A stretch of DNA of 64,000 nucleotides from Microbacterium tenebrionis (GTDB taxonomy: Bacteria > Actinomycetota > Actinomycetes > Actinomycetales > Microbacteriaceae), in NCBI RefSeq assembly GCF_903645325.1, contig NZ_CAHJXQ010000001.1:248001-312000 (forward strand), written 5' to 3'. Both the position numbers and the translations under genes were made by a program. The notes beneath the pieces were generated by a model, which was not told the origin of the DNA, did not search any database, and saw nothing but the letters and a program-made list of their open reading frames with translations. Positions 19,418 through 29,434 of this stretch are shown piece after piece (the first letter of the stretch is position 1; each line of letters starts with the position of its first letter).

Positions 19418-19737
19418 CCGAGCAGAACGGCGCCCTCCAGACGGCGTTCAACAAGGACCCCCGCGACATCATCCTGAAGCCGGTCGTCTCTGAGAAGAGC
19501 TACTCGCTGATCGACGAGGGCAAGTACACGTTCCTCGTCGACCCGCGCGCGTCGAAGACCGAGATCAAGCTCGCCATCGAGAAGATCTTCGATGTCAAGG
19601 TCGCGTCGGTCAACACGATCAACCGCGTCGGCAAGGCCCGTCGCACCCGCTTCGGCACCGGTAAGCGCAAGGACACCAAGCGCGCCATCGTGAGCCTGAA
19701 GTCGGGCACCATCGACATCTTCACGGCAATCGGCTGA
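19414..19737 (+). CDS. rplW: 50S ribosomal protein L23
   Basis: The 107-residue L23 sits at the tunnel exit and docks the signal recognition particle and trigger factor. It contains [26 protein letters not shown] and KKAR-like C-terminal segments ([21 protein letters not shown]). It overlaps rplD by ATGA, a translational coupling. Confidence 0.97.
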   Translation: MTEQNGALQTAFNKDPRDIILKPVVSEKSYSLIDEGKYTFLVDPRASKTEIKLAIEKIFDVKVASVNTINRVGKARRTRFGTGKRKDTKRAIVSLKSGTIDIFTAIG

Positions 19738-19758
19738 TCCGGGGGATAAAGGACAATC

Positions 19759-20598
19759 ATGGCTATTCGCAAGTACAAGCCCACGACCCCGGGTCGCCGT
19801 GGCTCGTCGGTGGCTGACTTCGCCGAGATCACTCGATCGACGCCCGAGAAGTCGCTGCTGCGCCCGCTCTCGAAGACCGGTGGTCGCAACAACCAGGGCC
19901 GCATCACGACCCGTCACATCGGTGGTGGCCACAAGCGCCAGTACCGTGTCATCGACTTCCGTCGCAATGACAAGGACGGCGTCAACGCCAAGGTCGCTCA
20001 CATCGAGTACGACCCCAACCGCACCGCGCGCATCGCGCTGCTGCACTACTTCGACGGCGAGAAGCGCTACATCCTCGCGCCGAACAAGCTGAAGCAGGGC
20101 GACATCATCGAGAACGGTGCATCGGCTGACATCAAGCCGGGCAACAACCTTCCGCTGAAGAACATCCCGACCGGTACGGTGATCCACGCGATCGAGCTCC
20201 GTCCCGGCGGCGGCGCCAAGCTCGCGCGTTCGGCCGGTGCATCCGTCCGTCTCGTCGCGAAGGACGGCCCGTACGCGCAGCTCCGCCTGCCCTCGGGTGA
20301 GATCCGCAACGTCGACGCACGCTGCCGCGCCACCATCGGCGAGGTCGGCAACGCCGAGCAGTCGAACATCAACTGGGGCAAGGCCGGCCGCAAGCGCTGG
20401 AAGGGCGTCCGCCCGACCGTCCGCGGTGTTGCGATGAACCCGGTCGACCACCCGCACGGTGGTGGTGAGGGCAAGACGTCCGGTGGACGTCACCCGGTCA
20501 CCCCCTGGGGTCAGGCTGAGGGTCGTACCCGTCACGCCAACAAGGAAAGCGACAAGTACATCGTGCGTCGTCGCACCGCCGGCAAGAAGCGCAAGTAG
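19759..20598 (+). CDS. rplB: 50S ribosomal protein L2
   Basis: The 279-residue L2 is needed for subunit joining and peptidyl transfer. The family start [18 protein letters not shown] and the conserved [28 protein letters not shown] segment, which includes the essential histidine, are present. Length is normal. Confidence 0.98.
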   Translation: MAIRKYKPTTPGRRGSSVADFAEITRSTPEKSLLRPLSKTGGRNNQGRITTRHIGGGHKRQYRVIDFRRNDKDGVNAKVAHIEYDPNRTARIALLHYFDGEKRYILAPNKLKQGDIIENGASADIKPGNNLPLKNIPTGTVIHAIELRPGGGAKLARSAGASVRLVAKDGPYAQLRLPSGEIRNVDARCRATIGEVGNAEQSNINWGKAGRKRWKGVRPTVRGVAMNPVDHPHGGGEGKTSGGRHPVTPWGQAEGRTRHANKESDKYIVRRRTAGKKRK

Positions 20599-20610
20599 GA
20601 GTAGAAGAAG

Positions 20611-20892
20611 ATGCCACGGAGTCTCAAGAAGGGCCCCTTCGTCGACGAGCACCTGCTTCGCAAGGTCGTCGTGCAGAACGAAGCCGGTACCAAGAACGTC
20701 ATCAAGACCTGGTCTCGCCGGTCCATGATCATCCCGGCCATGCTGGGTCACACGATCGCGGTCCACGACGGTCGCAAGCACATCCCTGTGTTTGTCACCG
20801 AGACCATGGTCGGTCACAAGCTGGGCGAGTTCGCGCCCACCCGCACCTTCCGCGGCCACGAGAAGGACGACAAGAAGGGCCGTCGCCGCTGA
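20611..20892 (+). CDS. rpsS: 30S ribosomal protein S19
   Basis: The 93-residue S19 binds 16S rRNA in the head with S13. It has [41 protein letters not shown] and [13 protein letters not shown]. It is 12 bases after rplB and follows GTAGAAGAAG. Confidence 0.98.
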   Translation: MPRSLKKGPFVDEHLLRKVVVQNEAGTKNVIKTWSRRSMIIPAMLGHTIAVHDGRKHIPVFVTETMVGHKLGEFAPTRTFRGHEKDDKKGRRR

Positions 20893-20917
20893 CGCGGGGA
20901 CGATAGAGGAGAGAGAA

Positions 20918-21316
20918 ATGGTGGAGTCCATCGCACGCGTGCGACACATCCGCGTGACCCCTCAGAAGGCTCGTCGTGTCGTCGCGCTCATCAAGGGCAA
21001 GCAGGCCCAGGAAGCTCTGGCGATCCTCAAGTTCGCCCCGCAGAGCGCCAGTGAGCCGATCTACAAGCTTGTCGCGTCGGCCATGGCCAACGCGCAGGTG
21101 AAGGCGGATCGCGACGGCGAGTTCCTCGACGAGCAGGACCTGTACGTGGCCAACGCGTACGTCGACGAGGGCACGACGCTCAAGCGTTTCCGCCCCCGCG
21201 CTCAGGGTCGCGCTTTCCAGATCAAGAAGCGCACGAGCCACATCACGGTCGTGCTCTCGACGCCCGAGGCCGCTGCTGCGACCGACGGCGACAGCAAGAA
21301 GAAGGCGAGCAAGTAA
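20918..21316 (+). CDS. rplV: 50S ribosomal protein L22
   Basis: The 132-residue L22 reaches into the exit tunnel with its beta-hairpin. It begins [22 protein letters not shown] and includes the hairpin [23 protein letters not shown]. The ATG at 20918 follows GAGGAGAGAG; a longer open frame starts at 20792 inside rpsS and is rejected. The stop overlaps the rpsC start by one base. Confidence 0.97.
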   Translation: MVESIARVRHIRVTPQKARRVVALIKGKQAQEALAILKFAPQSASEPIYKLVASAMANAQVKADRDGEFLDEQDLYVANAYVDEGTTLKRFRPRAQGRAFQIKKRTSHITVVLSTPEAAAATDGDSKKKASK

Positions 21317-22065
21317 TGGGCCAGAAAGTAAACCCGTACGGCTTCCGCCTCGGAATCACCACGGACCACGTGTCCCGTTGGTTCTCGGACTCGACGAAGC
21401 CGGGCCAGCGTTACGCCGACTACGTGGCCGAGGACGTCAAGATCCGCAACCTCCTGAAGACCCAGCTCGACCGGGCCGGCGTCTCCAGCATCGAGATCGA
21501 GCGCACTCGTGACCGCGTCCGCGTCGACATCCACACCGCCCGTCCGGGCATCGTGATCGGTCGTCGTGGCGCCGAGGCCGAGCGCATCCGCGGCGACCTC
21601 GAGAAGCTCACCGGCAAGCAGATCCAGCTGAACATCCTCGAGGTCAAGAACCCCGAGGCCGACGCTCAGCTCGTCGCACAGGGCATCGCCGAGCAGCTGT
21701 CTGCTCGCGTGGCGTTCCGTCGTGCGATGCGCAAGGGTCTGCAGGGCGCTCAGCGCGCCGGCGCCAAGGGCATCCGCATCCAGGTCTCCGGCCGCCTCGG
21801 CGGCGCGGAGATGAGCCGCTCGGAGTTCTACCGCGAGGGCCGTGTGCCGCTGCACACGCTGCGCGCGAACATCGACTACGGCTTCTACGAGGCGAAGACC
21901 ACCTTCGGCCGCATCGGCGTGAAGGTCTGGATCTACAAGGGCGACCTCACCAACAAGGAGCTCGCTCGCGAGCAGGCCAACCAGAAGCCTTCGCGCGACC
22001 GTGGCGGCGACCGCCGTCGTGGCCCGCGCAACGAGGCCCCTGTTGCAGAAGGAGCGTCGGCATAA
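21316..22065 (+). CDS. rpsC: 30S ribosomal protein S3
   Basis: The 249-residue S3 forms part of the mRNA entry site. It has [14 protein letters not shown], the KH-domain GXXG-type stretch [19 protein letters not shown], and [21 protein letters not shown] C-terminal segments. A basic Arg-rich tail with [13 protein letters not shown] extends the C-terminus. Confidence 0.98.
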   Translation: MGQKVNPYGFRLGITTDHVSRWFSDSTKPGQRYADYVAEDVKIRNLLKTQLDRAGVSSIEIERTRDRVRVDIHTARPGIVIGRRGAEAERIRGDLEKLTGKQIQLNILEVKNPEADAQLVAQGIAEQLSARVAFRRAMRKGLQGAQRAGAKGIRIQVSGRLGGAEMSRSEFYREGRVPLHTLRANIDYGFYEAKTTFGRIGVKVWIYKGDLTNKELAREQANQKPSRDRGGDRRRGPRNEAPVAEGASA

Positions 22066-22484
22066 TGCTCATCCCCCGTAAGGTCAAGTTCCGCAAGCAG
22101 CACCACCCGGGTCGCTCGGGTCAGGCTACCGGCGGCACGAAGGTCTCCTTCGGAGAGTTCGGCATCCAGGCCCTCACCCCCGCTTACGTGACGAACCGTC
22201 AGATCGAGGCTGCTCGTATCGCGATGACCCGTCACATCAAGCGTGGTGGAAAGGTGTGGATCAACATCTACCCCGACCGTCCGCTCACGAAGAAGCCCGC
22301 CGAGACCCGCATGGGTTCCGGTAAGGGTTCCCCCGAGTGGTGGGTCGCAAACGTCAAGCCGGGTCGCGTCCTCTTCGAGGTCGCCGGAGTCAGCGAGGAG
22401 CTCGCACGCGAGGCCCTGACCCGAGCCATTCACAAGCTGCCGCTCAAGGCACGCATCATCAAGCGCGAGGAGGGCGACGCGTAA
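22065..22484 (+). CDS. rplP: 50S ribosomal protein L16
   Basis: The 139-residue L16 organises the A-site side of the large subunit. It starts [19 protein letters not shown] and contains [28 protein letters not shown]. It overlaps both neighbours by one base. Confidence 0.98.
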   Translation: MLIPRKVKFRKQHHPGRSGQATGGTKVSFGEFGIQALTPAYVTNRQIEAARIAMTRHIKRGGKVWINIYPDRPLTKKPAETRMGSGKGSPEWWVANVKPGRVLFEVAGVSEELAREALTRAIHKLPLKARIIKREEGDA

Positions 22485-22801
22485 TGGCGATCGGCACCAA
22501 GGAGCTCGCTCCGGCAGAGCTCGACACGTTCGAAGACCAGCGCCTCGTTGAGGAGCTGCGCAAGGCCAAGGAGGAGCTGTTCAACCTCCGTTTCCAGTCG
22601 GCCACCGGCCAGCTGGAGAGCCACGGCCGCATCCGCGCCGTCAAGCGCGACATCGCACGCCTGTACACGGTGATCCGCGAGCGCGAGCTCGGCATCCGTG
22701 CGACACCGGCTCCGGTCGAGGCTCCGGCCAAGAAGGCGACCAAGTCGAAGGCGAAGAAGACCGAGGACACCTCGGCCGACGCCGAAGGGAAGGCTGAATA
22801 A
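22484..22801 (+). CDS. rpmC: 50S ribosomal protein L29 with C-terminal extension
   Basis: The 105-residue product carries the L29 core (about residues 1-68; [25 protein letters not shown] and IKR-type helix) near the tunnel exit. An Ala/Lys-rich tail of about 35 residues follows ([13 protein letters not shown]). The usual L29 length is about 65, so the tail is an addition. The start at 22484 is chosen from family alignment; the frame is open further upstream inside rplP. Confidence 0.95.
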   Translation: MAIGTKELAPAELDTFEDQRLVEELRKAKEELFNLRFQSATGQLESHGRIRAVKRDIARLYTVIRERELGIRATPAPVEAPAKKATKSKAKKTEDTSADAEGKAE

Positions 22802-23106
22802 TGGCCAAGAAGGAAGCTGAAGCTCCCGTCTCGCACGACGTGCGCGACGAGGACGCTCGCGGTTACCGCAAGACGCAGCGCGGCTACGTCGTCAGCGACA
22901 AGATGGACAAGACCATCGTCGTCGAGGTCGAGGACCGCGTGAAGCACCCCCTGTACGGCAAGGTCATCCGCCGCACGGAGAAGCGCAAGGTGCACGACGA
23001 GAACAACTCGGCCGGCATCGGCGACCTCGTCGTCATCAGCGAGACCCGTCCGCTCAGCGCCACCAAGCGCTGGCGTCTGGTCGAGATCGTCGAGAAGGCC
23101 AAGTAA
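22801..23106 (+). CDS. rpsQ: 30S ribosomal protein S17
   Basis: The 101-residue S17 is a primary 16S-binding protein. It has [45 protein letters not shown]. An N-terminal extension of about 18 residues precedes the core. It overlaps rpmC by one base and ends the classic S10 set. Confidence 0.97.
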   Translation: MAKKEAEAPVSHDVRDEDARGYRKTQRGYVVSDKMDKTIVVEVEDRVKHPLYGKVIRRTEKRKVHDENNSAGIGDLVVISETRPLSATKRWRLVEIVEKAK

Positions 23107-23132
23107 GCCCTCGGCTTGCTTAAGGAGTAATA

Positions 23133-23501
23133 GTGATTCAGCAGGAATCCCGCCTCAAGGTCGCCGACAACACCGGCGCGAAGGAGCTGCTCACGATCCG
23201 CGTTCTCGGTGGCTCGCGCCGTCGCTACGCCGGTCTGGGCGACACCATCGTCGCCACCGTCAAGGACGCGATCCCGGGCGGCAACGTGAAGAAGGGCGAT
23301 GTCGTCAAGGCGGTCATCGTCCGCACCGTGAAGTCCACGCGCCGTCCCGACGGCTCGTACATCAAGTTCGACGAGAACGCCGCCGTCATCCTGAAGAACG
23401 ACGGGGAGCCCCGCGGCACCCGTATCTTCGGCCCGGTCGGTCGTGAGCTTCGTGACAAGAAGTTCATGAAGATCGTCTCGCTCGCCCCGGAGGTTATCTG
23501 A
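23133..23501 (+). CDS. rplN: 50S ribosomal protein L14
   Basis: The 122-residue L14 contacts the 30S in bridge B5/B8. It has the full signature [20 protein letters not shown] and [30 protein letters not shown]. The GTG start follows TAAGGAGTAA. It opens the spc part of the cluster. Confidence 0.98.
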   Translation: MIQQESRLKVADNTGAKELLTIRVLGGSRRRYAGLGDTIVATVKDAIPGGNVKKGDVVKAVIVRTVKSTRRPDGSYIKFDENAAVILKNDGEPRGTRIFGPVGRELRDKKFMKIVSLAPEVI

Positions 23502-23503
23502 TC

Positions 23504-23863
23504 ATGGCGAACATCAAGAAGGGTGACCTGGTTCAGGTCATCACCGGCGCCAAGCAGGAGCGCGGCGGCGACCGCGGCAAGCAGGGCAAGGTCCTCGAGG
23601 TCCTCGCCGAGCAGAACCGCGTCATCGTCGAGGGCGTGAACTACATCACCAAGCACACCCGCGTCGGACAGACGCAGCGTGGCACCAAGACGGGCGGCAT
23701 CGAGACTCTCGAGGCTCCCATCCACATCTCGAACGTCGCACTCGTCGACCCCGAGACCAAGAAGCCGACCCGTGTCGGCCGCCGGGTCGAGGAGCAGACC
23801 AAGGACGGCGTCAAGCGCACCGTTCGCGTGCGCTACGCGAAGAAGTCAGGTAAGGACCTCTGA
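23504..23863 (+). CDS. rplX: 50S ribosomal protein L24
   Basis: The 119-residue L24 is an assembly initiator with a KOW motif near the N-terminus ([31 protein letters not shown]). The C-terminus is slightly longer than in E. coli. It starts 2 bases after rplN and overlaps rplE by one base. Confidence 0.97.
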   Translation: MANIKKGDLVQVITGAKQERGGDRGKQGKVLEVLAEQNRVIVEGVNYITKHTRVGQTQRGTKTGGIETLEAPIHISNVALVDPETKKPTRVGRRVEEQTKDGVKRTVRVRYAKKSGKDL

Positions 23864-24453
23864 TGAGCACCGACACTGCCGCGCCGGCTGGCAAGATCCA
23901 GCCGCGCCTGAAGCAGAAGTACAAGGCCGAGATCCAGCAGAAGCTGCAGGATGAGTTCGGCTACCAGAACGTGATGCAGATCCCCGGCCTCGTCAAGGTC
24001 GTCGTCAACACCGGTGTCGGTGAGGCGGCTCGCGACAGCAAGGTGATCGATGGCGCGGTCGACGACCTCACCAAGATCACCGGCCAGAAGCCGATCGTCA
24101 CGAAGGCCCGCAAGTCCATCGCGCAGTTCAAGCTGCGCGAGGGCCAGGCCATCGGCGCGCACGTCACCCTCCGCGGCGACCGTGCGTGGGAGTTCATCGA
24201 CCGCCTGGTCTCGCTCGCTCTGCCCCGCATCCGCGACTTCCGCGGACTGTCGGCCAAGCAGTTCGACGGACACGGCAACTACACCTTCGGTCTCCAGGAG
24301 CAGAGCGTGTTCCACGAGATCGATCAGGACAAGATCGACCGCGTTCGCGGCTTCGACATCACGGTCGTCACCTCGGCGAAGACGGATGACGAGGGTCGGG
24401 CTCTGCTCCGCCACCTCGGCTTCCCGTTCCAGTCGGAGGACGCCAAGGCGTGA
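23863..24453 (+). CDS. rplE: 50S ribosomal protein L5
   Basis: The 196-residue L5 binds 5S rRNA. It contains [45 protein letters not shown] and the C-terminal [26 protein letters not shown]. After it, the usual actinobacterial rpsN (S14) gene is absent. Confidence 0.98.
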   Translation: MSTDTAAPAGKIQPRLKQKYKAEIQQKLQDEFGYQNVMQIPGLVKVVVNTGVGEAARDSKVIDGAVDDLTKITGQKPIVTKARKSIAQFKLREGQAIGAHVTLRGDRAWEFIDRLVSLALPRIRDFRGLSAKQFDGHGNYTFGLQEQSVFHEIDQDKIDRVRGFDITVVTSAKTDDEGRALLRHLGFPFQSEDAKA

Positions 24454-24459
24454 CGCTTC

Positions 24460-24502
24460 GAACCCCCGCCCGTCCGGGCGGGGGTTCCGCGTGCCTTACA
24501 AT
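24460..24502 (+). terminator. hairpin and possible -10 between rplE and rpsH
   Basis: A perfect 12-bp stem (24460-24471 with 24476-24487) has the loop GTCC. A TACAAT hexamer (24497-24502), close to a consensus -10, lies directly after it; no -35 is clear because the hairpin occupies that position. The rplE-rpsH gap (123 bases) is where rpsN usually sits. The element may split the operon or reset its expression. Confidence 0.55.
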
Positions 24503-24576
24503 TGAAGATTGTGTGTTCACGAAGGTCGGCGTCTGTGTAACGGGCGTCGAAACCTCATGATCGAAAGAAGAAGAAT

Positions 24577-24975
24577 ATGACAATGACAGACCCGGTCGCA
24601 GACATGCTGACCCGTCTGCGCAACGCGAACTCGGCGCACCACGACACTGTGTCGCTCCCGTCGAGCAAGCTCAAGACGCACATCGCCGACATCCTCCAGC
24701 AGGAGGGCTACATCGCCGGCTACGAGGTCACCGACGCCCGCGTCGGCCAGAACCTCACCCTCACGCTGAAGTACGGCCCCAACCGTGAGCGTTCCATCGC
24801 GGGCATCAAGCGCGTCTCGAAGCCCGGTCTTCGCGTCTACGCGAAGTCCACGGAGCTCCCCAAGGTCCTCGGCGGCCTCGGCGTGGCCATCCTGTCCACC
24901 TCCTCCGGTCTCCTCACGGACCGTCAGGCCGAGCAGAAGGGCGTGGGCGGAGAAGTTCTCGCCTACGTGTGGTAA
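24577..24975 (+). CDS. rpsH: 30S ribosomal protein S8
   Basis: The 132-residue S8 is a central-domain assembly protein. It has [21 protein letters not shown] and the C-terminal [26 protein letters not shown]. Two starts are possible (24577 MTMTDPV or 24583 MTDPV); the first is kept because AAAGAAGAAG lies closest to it. Confidence 0.97.
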   Translation: MTMTDPVADMLTRLRNANSAHHDTVSLPSSKLKTHIADILQQEGYIAGYEVTDARVGQNLTLTLKYGPNRERSIAGIKRVSKPGLRVYAKSTELPKVLGGLGVAILSTSSGLLTDRQAEQKGVGGEVLAYVW

Positions 24976-24981
24976 TTCGAC

Positions 24982-25518
24982 ATGTCGCGTATCGGACGAC
25001 TTCCCATCGAGATCCCCGCGGGCGTGACCATTTCGGTCGACGGCCGTGCGGTCGCGGTGAAGGGCCCCAAGGGTGAGCTCACCCTCAACGTGGCCAGCCC
25101 CATCGAGGTCGCGGTCGAGGACAACCAGGTGGTTGTCACCCGTCCCGACGACGAGCGCGAGTCGCGGTCGCTCCACGGCCTGACCCGCACGCTCATCAAC
25201 AACAACATCATCGGCGTCACCCAGGGCTACACCAAGGGCCTCGAGGTCGTCGGCACCGGCTACCGCGTGCAGCAGAAGGGCAGCTCGGTCGAGTTCGCCC
25301 TCGGCTTCTCGCACCCGGTCCTGATCGACCCGCCCGCGGGCATCACCCTGACGGTCGAGGGCACCAACAAGCTCACGGTCAGTGGCATCGACAAGCAGGC
25401 TGTCGGCGAGGCAGCTGCGAACATCCGCAAGATCCGCAAGCCCGAGCCGTACAAGGGCAAGGGCGTGCGCTACGCCGGCGAGGTCGTGCGTCGCAAGGCC
25501 GGAAAGGCTGGTAAGTAA
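24982..25518 (+). CDS. rplF: 50S ribosomal protein L6
   Basis: The 178-residue L6 lies at the base of the stalk. It has [15 protein letters not shown], the duplicated fold, and the C-terminal signature [25 protein letters not shown]. Length is normal. Confidence 0.98.
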   Translation: MSRIGRLPIEIPAGVTISVDGRAVAVKGPKGELTLNVASPIEVAVEDNQVVVTRPDDERESRSLHGLTRTLINNNIIGVTQGYTKGLEVVGTGYRVQQKGSSVEFALGFSHPVLIDPPAGITLTVEGTNKLTVSGIDKQAVGEAAANIRKIRKPEPYKGKGVRYAGEVVRRKAGKAGK

Positions 25519-25520
25519 TC

Positions 25521-25880
25521 ATGGCTGTGAAGTCGAAGTCCGACGCCCGCGCGCGTCGTCACGCCCGCCTTCGCAAGAAGATCGAGGGCACCGAGGCGCG
25601 TCCGCGTCTGGTCGTCAACCGTTCGGCCCGCCACGTCTTCGTCCAGCTGGTCGACGACAGCAAGGGCCACACCGTCGCCTCGGCATCCACGCTCGAGACC
25701 GAGCTGCGCTCGTTCGACGGTGACAAGACCGCCAAGGCCCGCAAGGTCGGCGAGCTCGTCGCCGAGCGTGCGAAGGCCGCCGGTGTCACCGAGGTCGTGT
25801 TCGACCGCGGTGGAAACCGCTACGCCGGTCGCGTCGCGGCCATCGCCGACGGCGCCCGCGAAGGGGGGCTGGCACTGTGA
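25521..25880 (+). CDS. rplR: 50S ribosomal protein L18
   Basis: The 119-residue L18 binds 5S rRNA with L5. It has [34 protein letters not shown] and [24 protein letters not shown]. Its stop overlaps the rpsE start as GTGA. Confidence 0.98.
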   Translation: MAVKSKSDARARRHARLRKKIEGTEARPRLVVNRSARHVFVQLVDDSKGHTVASASTLETELRSFDGDKTAKARKVGELVAERAKAAGVTEVVFDRGGNRYAGRVAAIADGAREGGLAL

Positions 25881-26581
25881 GTGACAACAAGGAGAACGAA
25901 GTGACCGAAACGGCTGCTGCGGCTCCCGAGACGGCCGCTGCCACCGAGGCAGCCGAGCCCGCTCGCGAGCAGCGCGAAGGCCGCCGCGGCGGCCGTGACC
26001 GCAACCAGGGCGGCCGCGACCGCAACTCGCGCGACCGCGGCGACAACCAGTTCCTGGAGCGCGTCGTCACCATCAACCGCGTCTCGAAGGTCGTGAAGGG
26101 TGGACGCCGGTTCAGCTTCACCGCTCTCGTGGTCGTCGGTGACGGCAACGGTCTGGTCGGCGTCGGCTACGGCAAGGCCCGCGAGGTGCCCCTGGCGATT
26201 TCCAAGGGTGTCGAAGAGGCCAAGCGGAACTTCTTCCGCGTGCCCCGCGTCGGCACCACGATCCCGCACCCGGTGCAGGGCGAGGCCGCTGCCGGCGTCG
26301 TGCTGCTGCGTCCGGCCGCTGCCGGTACCGGTGTCATCGCCGGTGGTCCCGTCCGCGCCGTGCTCGAGTGCGCCGGTGTCCACGACGTCCTGTCGAAGTC
26401 GCTCGGCTCGTCGAACACGATCAACATCGTGCACGCGACCGTCGAGGCCCTCAAGAGCCTCGAGGAGCCGCGCGCCGTCGCCGCTCGTCGTGGTCTCGAC
26501 TACGACGCCGTCGTTCCGGGCATCATCATCCGCAACGAGGCAAAGGCCGCCGCTGCGGCTGCTGCGAAGGTAGGTGCCTGA
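25877..26581 (+). CDS. rpsE: 30S ribosomal protein S5 with N-terminal extension
   Basis: The 234-residue product contains the S5 core (from about residue 55, [29 protein letters not shown], and [32 protein letters not shown]). An Ala/Glu then Arg/Gly/Asp-rich extension of about 55 residues precedes it. E. coli S5 has 166 residues, so the extension is an added disordered tail. It starts with GTG coupled to rplR. Confidence 0.97.
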   Translation: MSDNKENEVTETAAAAPETAAATEAAEPAREQREGRRGGRDRNQGGRDRNSRDRGDNQFLERVVTINRVSKVVKGGRRFSFTALVVVGDGNGLVGVGYGKAREVPLAISKGVEEAKRNFFRVPRVGTTIPHPVQGEAAAGVVLLRPAAAGTGVIAGGPVRAVLECAGVHDVLSKSLGSSNTINIVHATVEALKSLEEPRAVAARRGLDYDAVVPGIIIRNEAKAAAAAAAKVGA

Positions 26582-26766
26582 TGGCCGCCCGTCTGAAGGT
26601 GACCCAGATCAAGTCCAAGGTGAGTGAGAAGCAGAACCAGCGCGACACGCTGCGCAGCCTCGGTCTCAAGCGCATCGGTGACACCACCGTTCGCCCCGAC
26701 GACGCGCAGACGCGCGGCTACGTCAAGACCGTCGCCCACCTCGTCAAGGTTGAGGAGATCGACTAA
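26581..26766 (+). CDS. rpmD: 50S ribosomal protein L30
   Basis: The 61-residue L30 reads [20 protein letters not shown], then [20 protein letters not shown], the family core. It overlaps rpsE and rplO by one base each. The longer upstream frame (from 26368) lies inside rpsE and is rejected. Confidence 0.96.
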   Translation: MAARLKVTQIKSKVSEKQNQRDTLRSLGLKRIGDTTVRPDDAQTRGYVKTVAHLVKVEEID

Positions 26767-27401
26767 TGGCTGAGAAGAACGAGGCCGTGGAGGCGGAGAA
26801 GGCCACCAAGGCTCCCGCCAAGAAGGCCGCCGCTCCCAAGGCTGCTGCCGAGAAGAAGCCGGCCGCCAAGAAGGCTCCGGCGGGGGCTGCTGCCGCAGCC
26901 AAGGCCCCCAAGGCCGAGGCTGCCCAGAAGCCCGCTGCGTCGGCGGATGCTTCGGCATCCCGCCCCGGCGTCCTCAAGGTCCACCACCTGCGTCCCGTCC
27001 CCGGCGCCAACACCGCGAAGACCCGTGTCGGTCGCGGTGAGGGCTCGAAGGGCAAGACCGCCGGTCGCGGCACCAAGGGCACCAAGGCCCGCAACACCGT
27101 TCGGGTCGGCTTCGAGGGTGGGCAGATGCCGCTGCACATGCGCACCCCGAAGCTGCGCGGGTTCAAGAACCCGTTCCGCGTCGAGTACCAGGTCGTGAAC
27201 CTGGCCAAGCTCGCGGAGCTCTACCCCCAGGGCGGCGATGTCACCGTCAGCGATCTGGTCGCCAAGGGCGCCGTTCGCAAGAACGAGAAGGTCAAGGTTC
27301 TCGGCGACGGCGACATCGACGTGAAGCTCACCGTCTCGGTCGACAAGGTCTCGGGTTCTGCCGAGCAGAAGATCGTGGCTGCGGGCGGATCCGTCAAGTA
27401 A
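26766..27401 (+). CDS. rplO: 50S ribosomal protein L15 with long Ala/Lys-rich N-terminal tail
   Basis: The core L15 begins near residue 69 ([36 protein letters not shown]) and continues to the end. A tail of about 66 residues precedes it, rich in Ala, Lys, Pro and Glu, resembling histone H1-like low-complexity tails. The usual L15 length is about 147 residues against 211 here. A hairpin follows before secY. Confidence 0.96.
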   Translation: MAEKNEAVEAEKATKAPAKKAAAPKAAAEKKPAAKKAPAGAAAAAKAPKAEAAQKPAASADASASRPGVLKVHHLRPVPGANTAKTRVGRGEGSKGKTAGRGTKGTKARNTVRVGFEGGQMPLHMRTPKLRGFKNPFRVEYQVVNLAKLAELYPQGGDVTVSDLVAKGAVRKNEKVKVLGDGDIDVKLTVSVDKVSGSAEQKIVAAGGSVK

Positions 27402-27408
27402 CCGCGTC

Positions 27409-27441
27409 AGAGAGGGGTCGGAGATTCTCCGGCCCCTCTCT
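27409..27441 (+). terminator. hairpin between rplO and secY
   Basis: A 15-bp stem with one G-U pair (27409-27423 with 27427-27441) has a 3-nt ATT loop and no T-tract. It may attenuate transcription into secY. Confidence 0.65.
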
Positions 27442-27503
27442 GCGTTACGCTGGTCTTTCGGCCGTCCGTCGCGGACCGGCTACCCCTTTCTGGAGGAACG
27501 CCC

Positions 27504-28826
27504 TTGTTTAGCGCTATCGCGCGGATCTTCCGCACCCCCGACCTGCGTCGGAAGATCGGTTTCACTCTGGCGATCATCGCCATCTACCGGCTCGGCTCTC
27601 ACGTGCCTGCTCCGTTCGTGCACTTCCCGAACGTCGAGGAATGCCTCCGCATCAACGCAGGCACAGAGGGCCTGCTGAGCCTCGTCAATCTCTTCTCCGG
27701 CGGCGCGTTGCTGCAGCTGTCGATCTTCGCCCTCGGTGTGATGCCGTACATCACGGCGACCATCATCACCCAGCTCCTGCGCGTGGTCATCCCGCACTTC
27801 GAGGCGCTGCACAAGGAGGGGCAGGCCGGCCAGGCCAAGCTCACCCAGTACACCCGTTACCTCACGATCGCACTCGCGCTGCTGCAGTCGACGACCCTGG
27901 TGACGGTGGCCCGCAGCGGCCAGCTCTTCGGCACGACCGACGTCGCGGCCTGCCAGCAGCTGCTCACGAACGACGTGTGGTGGGCGCAGCTGCTCATCAT
28001 CATCGCCATGACCGCCGGTACTGGCCTCATCATGTGGTTCGCCGAGCTCGTCACCGAGCGCGGCATCGGCAACGGCATGTCGCTGCTCATCTTCACCTCG
28101 ATCGCCGCGACCTTCCCGGCCGCGATGTGGACGATCTTCGAGACCAACGGGTTCGAGACGTTCCTGCTCGTCCTCGCGATCGGCATCGTCGTCACCGGGC
28201 TCGTCGTCTTCGTCGAGCAGTCGCAGCGACGTGTGCCGGTGCAGTACGCCAAGCGCATGGTCGGCCGGCGCACGTACGGCGGCACGAACACCTACATCCC
28301 GATCAAGGTGAACATGGCGGGTGTCATCCCGATCATCTTCGCCTCGTCGCTGCTGTACATCCCGATGCTCGTCGCGCAGTTCAACACTCCGCAGGACGGC
28401 TCGGAGCCGGCCGCATGGGTGGTCTGGGTCTCGCAGTACTTCACGACGGGCGATCACCCGCTCTACATGATCGCGTACTTCCTGCTGATCATCGGGTTCG
28501 CCTACTTCTACGTCGCGATCACGTTCAACCCCGTCGAGGTCGCCGACAACATGAAGAAGTACGGCGGCTTCATCCCCGGCATCCGTGCCGGGCGTCCGAC
28601 GGCCGAGTATCTCGACTACGTCATCACCCGCATCACGTTCCCCGGTTCGATCTACCTGGGTCTGATCGCGCTCATCCCGCTCGTCGCCCTGGCGACGGTC
28701 GGCGCCAACCAGAACTTCCCGTTCGGCGGTGCGTCGATCCTCATCATCGTCGGTGTGGGTCTCGAGACGGTCAAGCAGATCGACGCACAGCTCCAGCAGC
28801 GCCACTACGAAGGGCTTCTCCGTTGA
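27504..28826 (+). CDS. secY: protein translocase subunit SecY
   Basis: The 440-residue, ten-span protein is the channel of the Sec translocase. It begins MFSAIARIFRTPDLRRKIGFTLAIIAIYRLGSHVPAP, and has LNLFSGGALLQLSIFALGVMPYITATIITQLL-type helix 2 and PG(I)RAGRPTAEYLD in cytosolic loop 5. The start is a TTG at 27504, fixed by the family N-terminus and by the TGGAGGA ribosome-binding site. Confidence 0.97.
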   Translation: MFSAIARIFRTPDLRRKIGFTLAIIAIYRLGSHVPAPFVHFPNVEECLRINAGTEGLLSLVNLFSGGALLQLSIFALGVMPYITATIITQLLRVVIPHFEALHKEGQAGQAKLTQYTRYLTIALALLQSTTLVTVARSGQLFGTTDVAACQQLLTNDVWWAQLLIIIAMTAGTGLIMWFAELVTERGIGNGMSLLIFTSIAATFPAAMWTIFETNGFETFLLVLAIGIVVTGLVVFVEQSQRRVPVQYAKRMVGRRTYGGTNTYIPIKVNMAGVIPIIFASSLLYIPMLVAQFNTPQDGSEPAAWVVWVSQYFTTGDHPLYMIAYFLLIIGFAYFYVAITFNPVEVADNMKKYGGFIPGIRAGRPTAEYLDYVITRITFPGSIYLGLIALIPLVALATVGANQNFPFGGASILIIVGVGLETVKQIDAQLQQRHYEGLLR

Positions 28827-29419
28827 CAGCATCCGCACGACTTCTCATCGTCGGCCCGCAGGGCTCCGGCAAGGGCACGCAGGGCGTGCGCATCGCGGAG
28901 GCCTTCGGCATCCCGGTCGTCTCGACCGGTGACATCTTCCGCGCCAACATCAAGGGCGGAACCGAGCTCGGCCTCCGGGTCACGGCGATCCTCGATCGCG
29001 GCGACCTCGTCCCGGACGAGCTGACCGGTGAGATCGTGCGGGACCGCCTGTCGCAGGATGACGCGCAGTCGGGCTTCCTGCTGGACGGCTACCCCCGCAA
29101 CGCGGCGCAGGTCGGTCATCTCGACGAGTTCCTCAGCGCACGCGGCGAGGCTCTGGATGCCGTCATCCTGCTCGACGTCCCGCGCGAGGAGAGCATCGCC
29201 CGGCTGTCGCTGCGCGCACAGGAGCAGGGCCGTTCGGACGACACCGAAGAGGCGATCGCCCACCGACTGGACATCTACGAGAACGAGACCGCCCCAATCC
29301 TCGCCGTCTACGGCGAACGCGGGATCGTCGACCGCATCGACGGCATCGGCTCGCTGGACGAGATCACCGAGCGCATCACCTCGGCTCTGGCTGCGCGCGG
29401 CCTGACGCTTCCCGCCTGA
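28823..29419 (+). CDS. adk: adenylate kinase
   Basis: The 198-residue cytosolic enzyme interconverts AMP, ADP and ATP. It has the P-loop GPQGSGKGTQ, STGDIFRANI for AMP binding, and FLLDGYPRNAAQ. The LID is the short form without a zinc site, as in other actinobacteria. The start is a TTG that overlaps the secY stop as TTGA. Confidence 0.95.
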   Translation: MTASARLLIVGPQGSGKGTQGVRIAEAFGIPVVSTGDIFRANIKGGTELGLRVTAILDRGDLVPDELTGEIVRDRLSQDDAQSGFLLDGYPRNAAQVGHLDEFLSARGEALDAVILLDVPREESIARLSLRAQEQGRSDDTEEAIAHRLDIYENETAPILAVYGERGIVDRIDGIGSLDEITERITSALAARGLTLPA

Positions 29420-29434
29420 CACTCGCCGCCTGAC

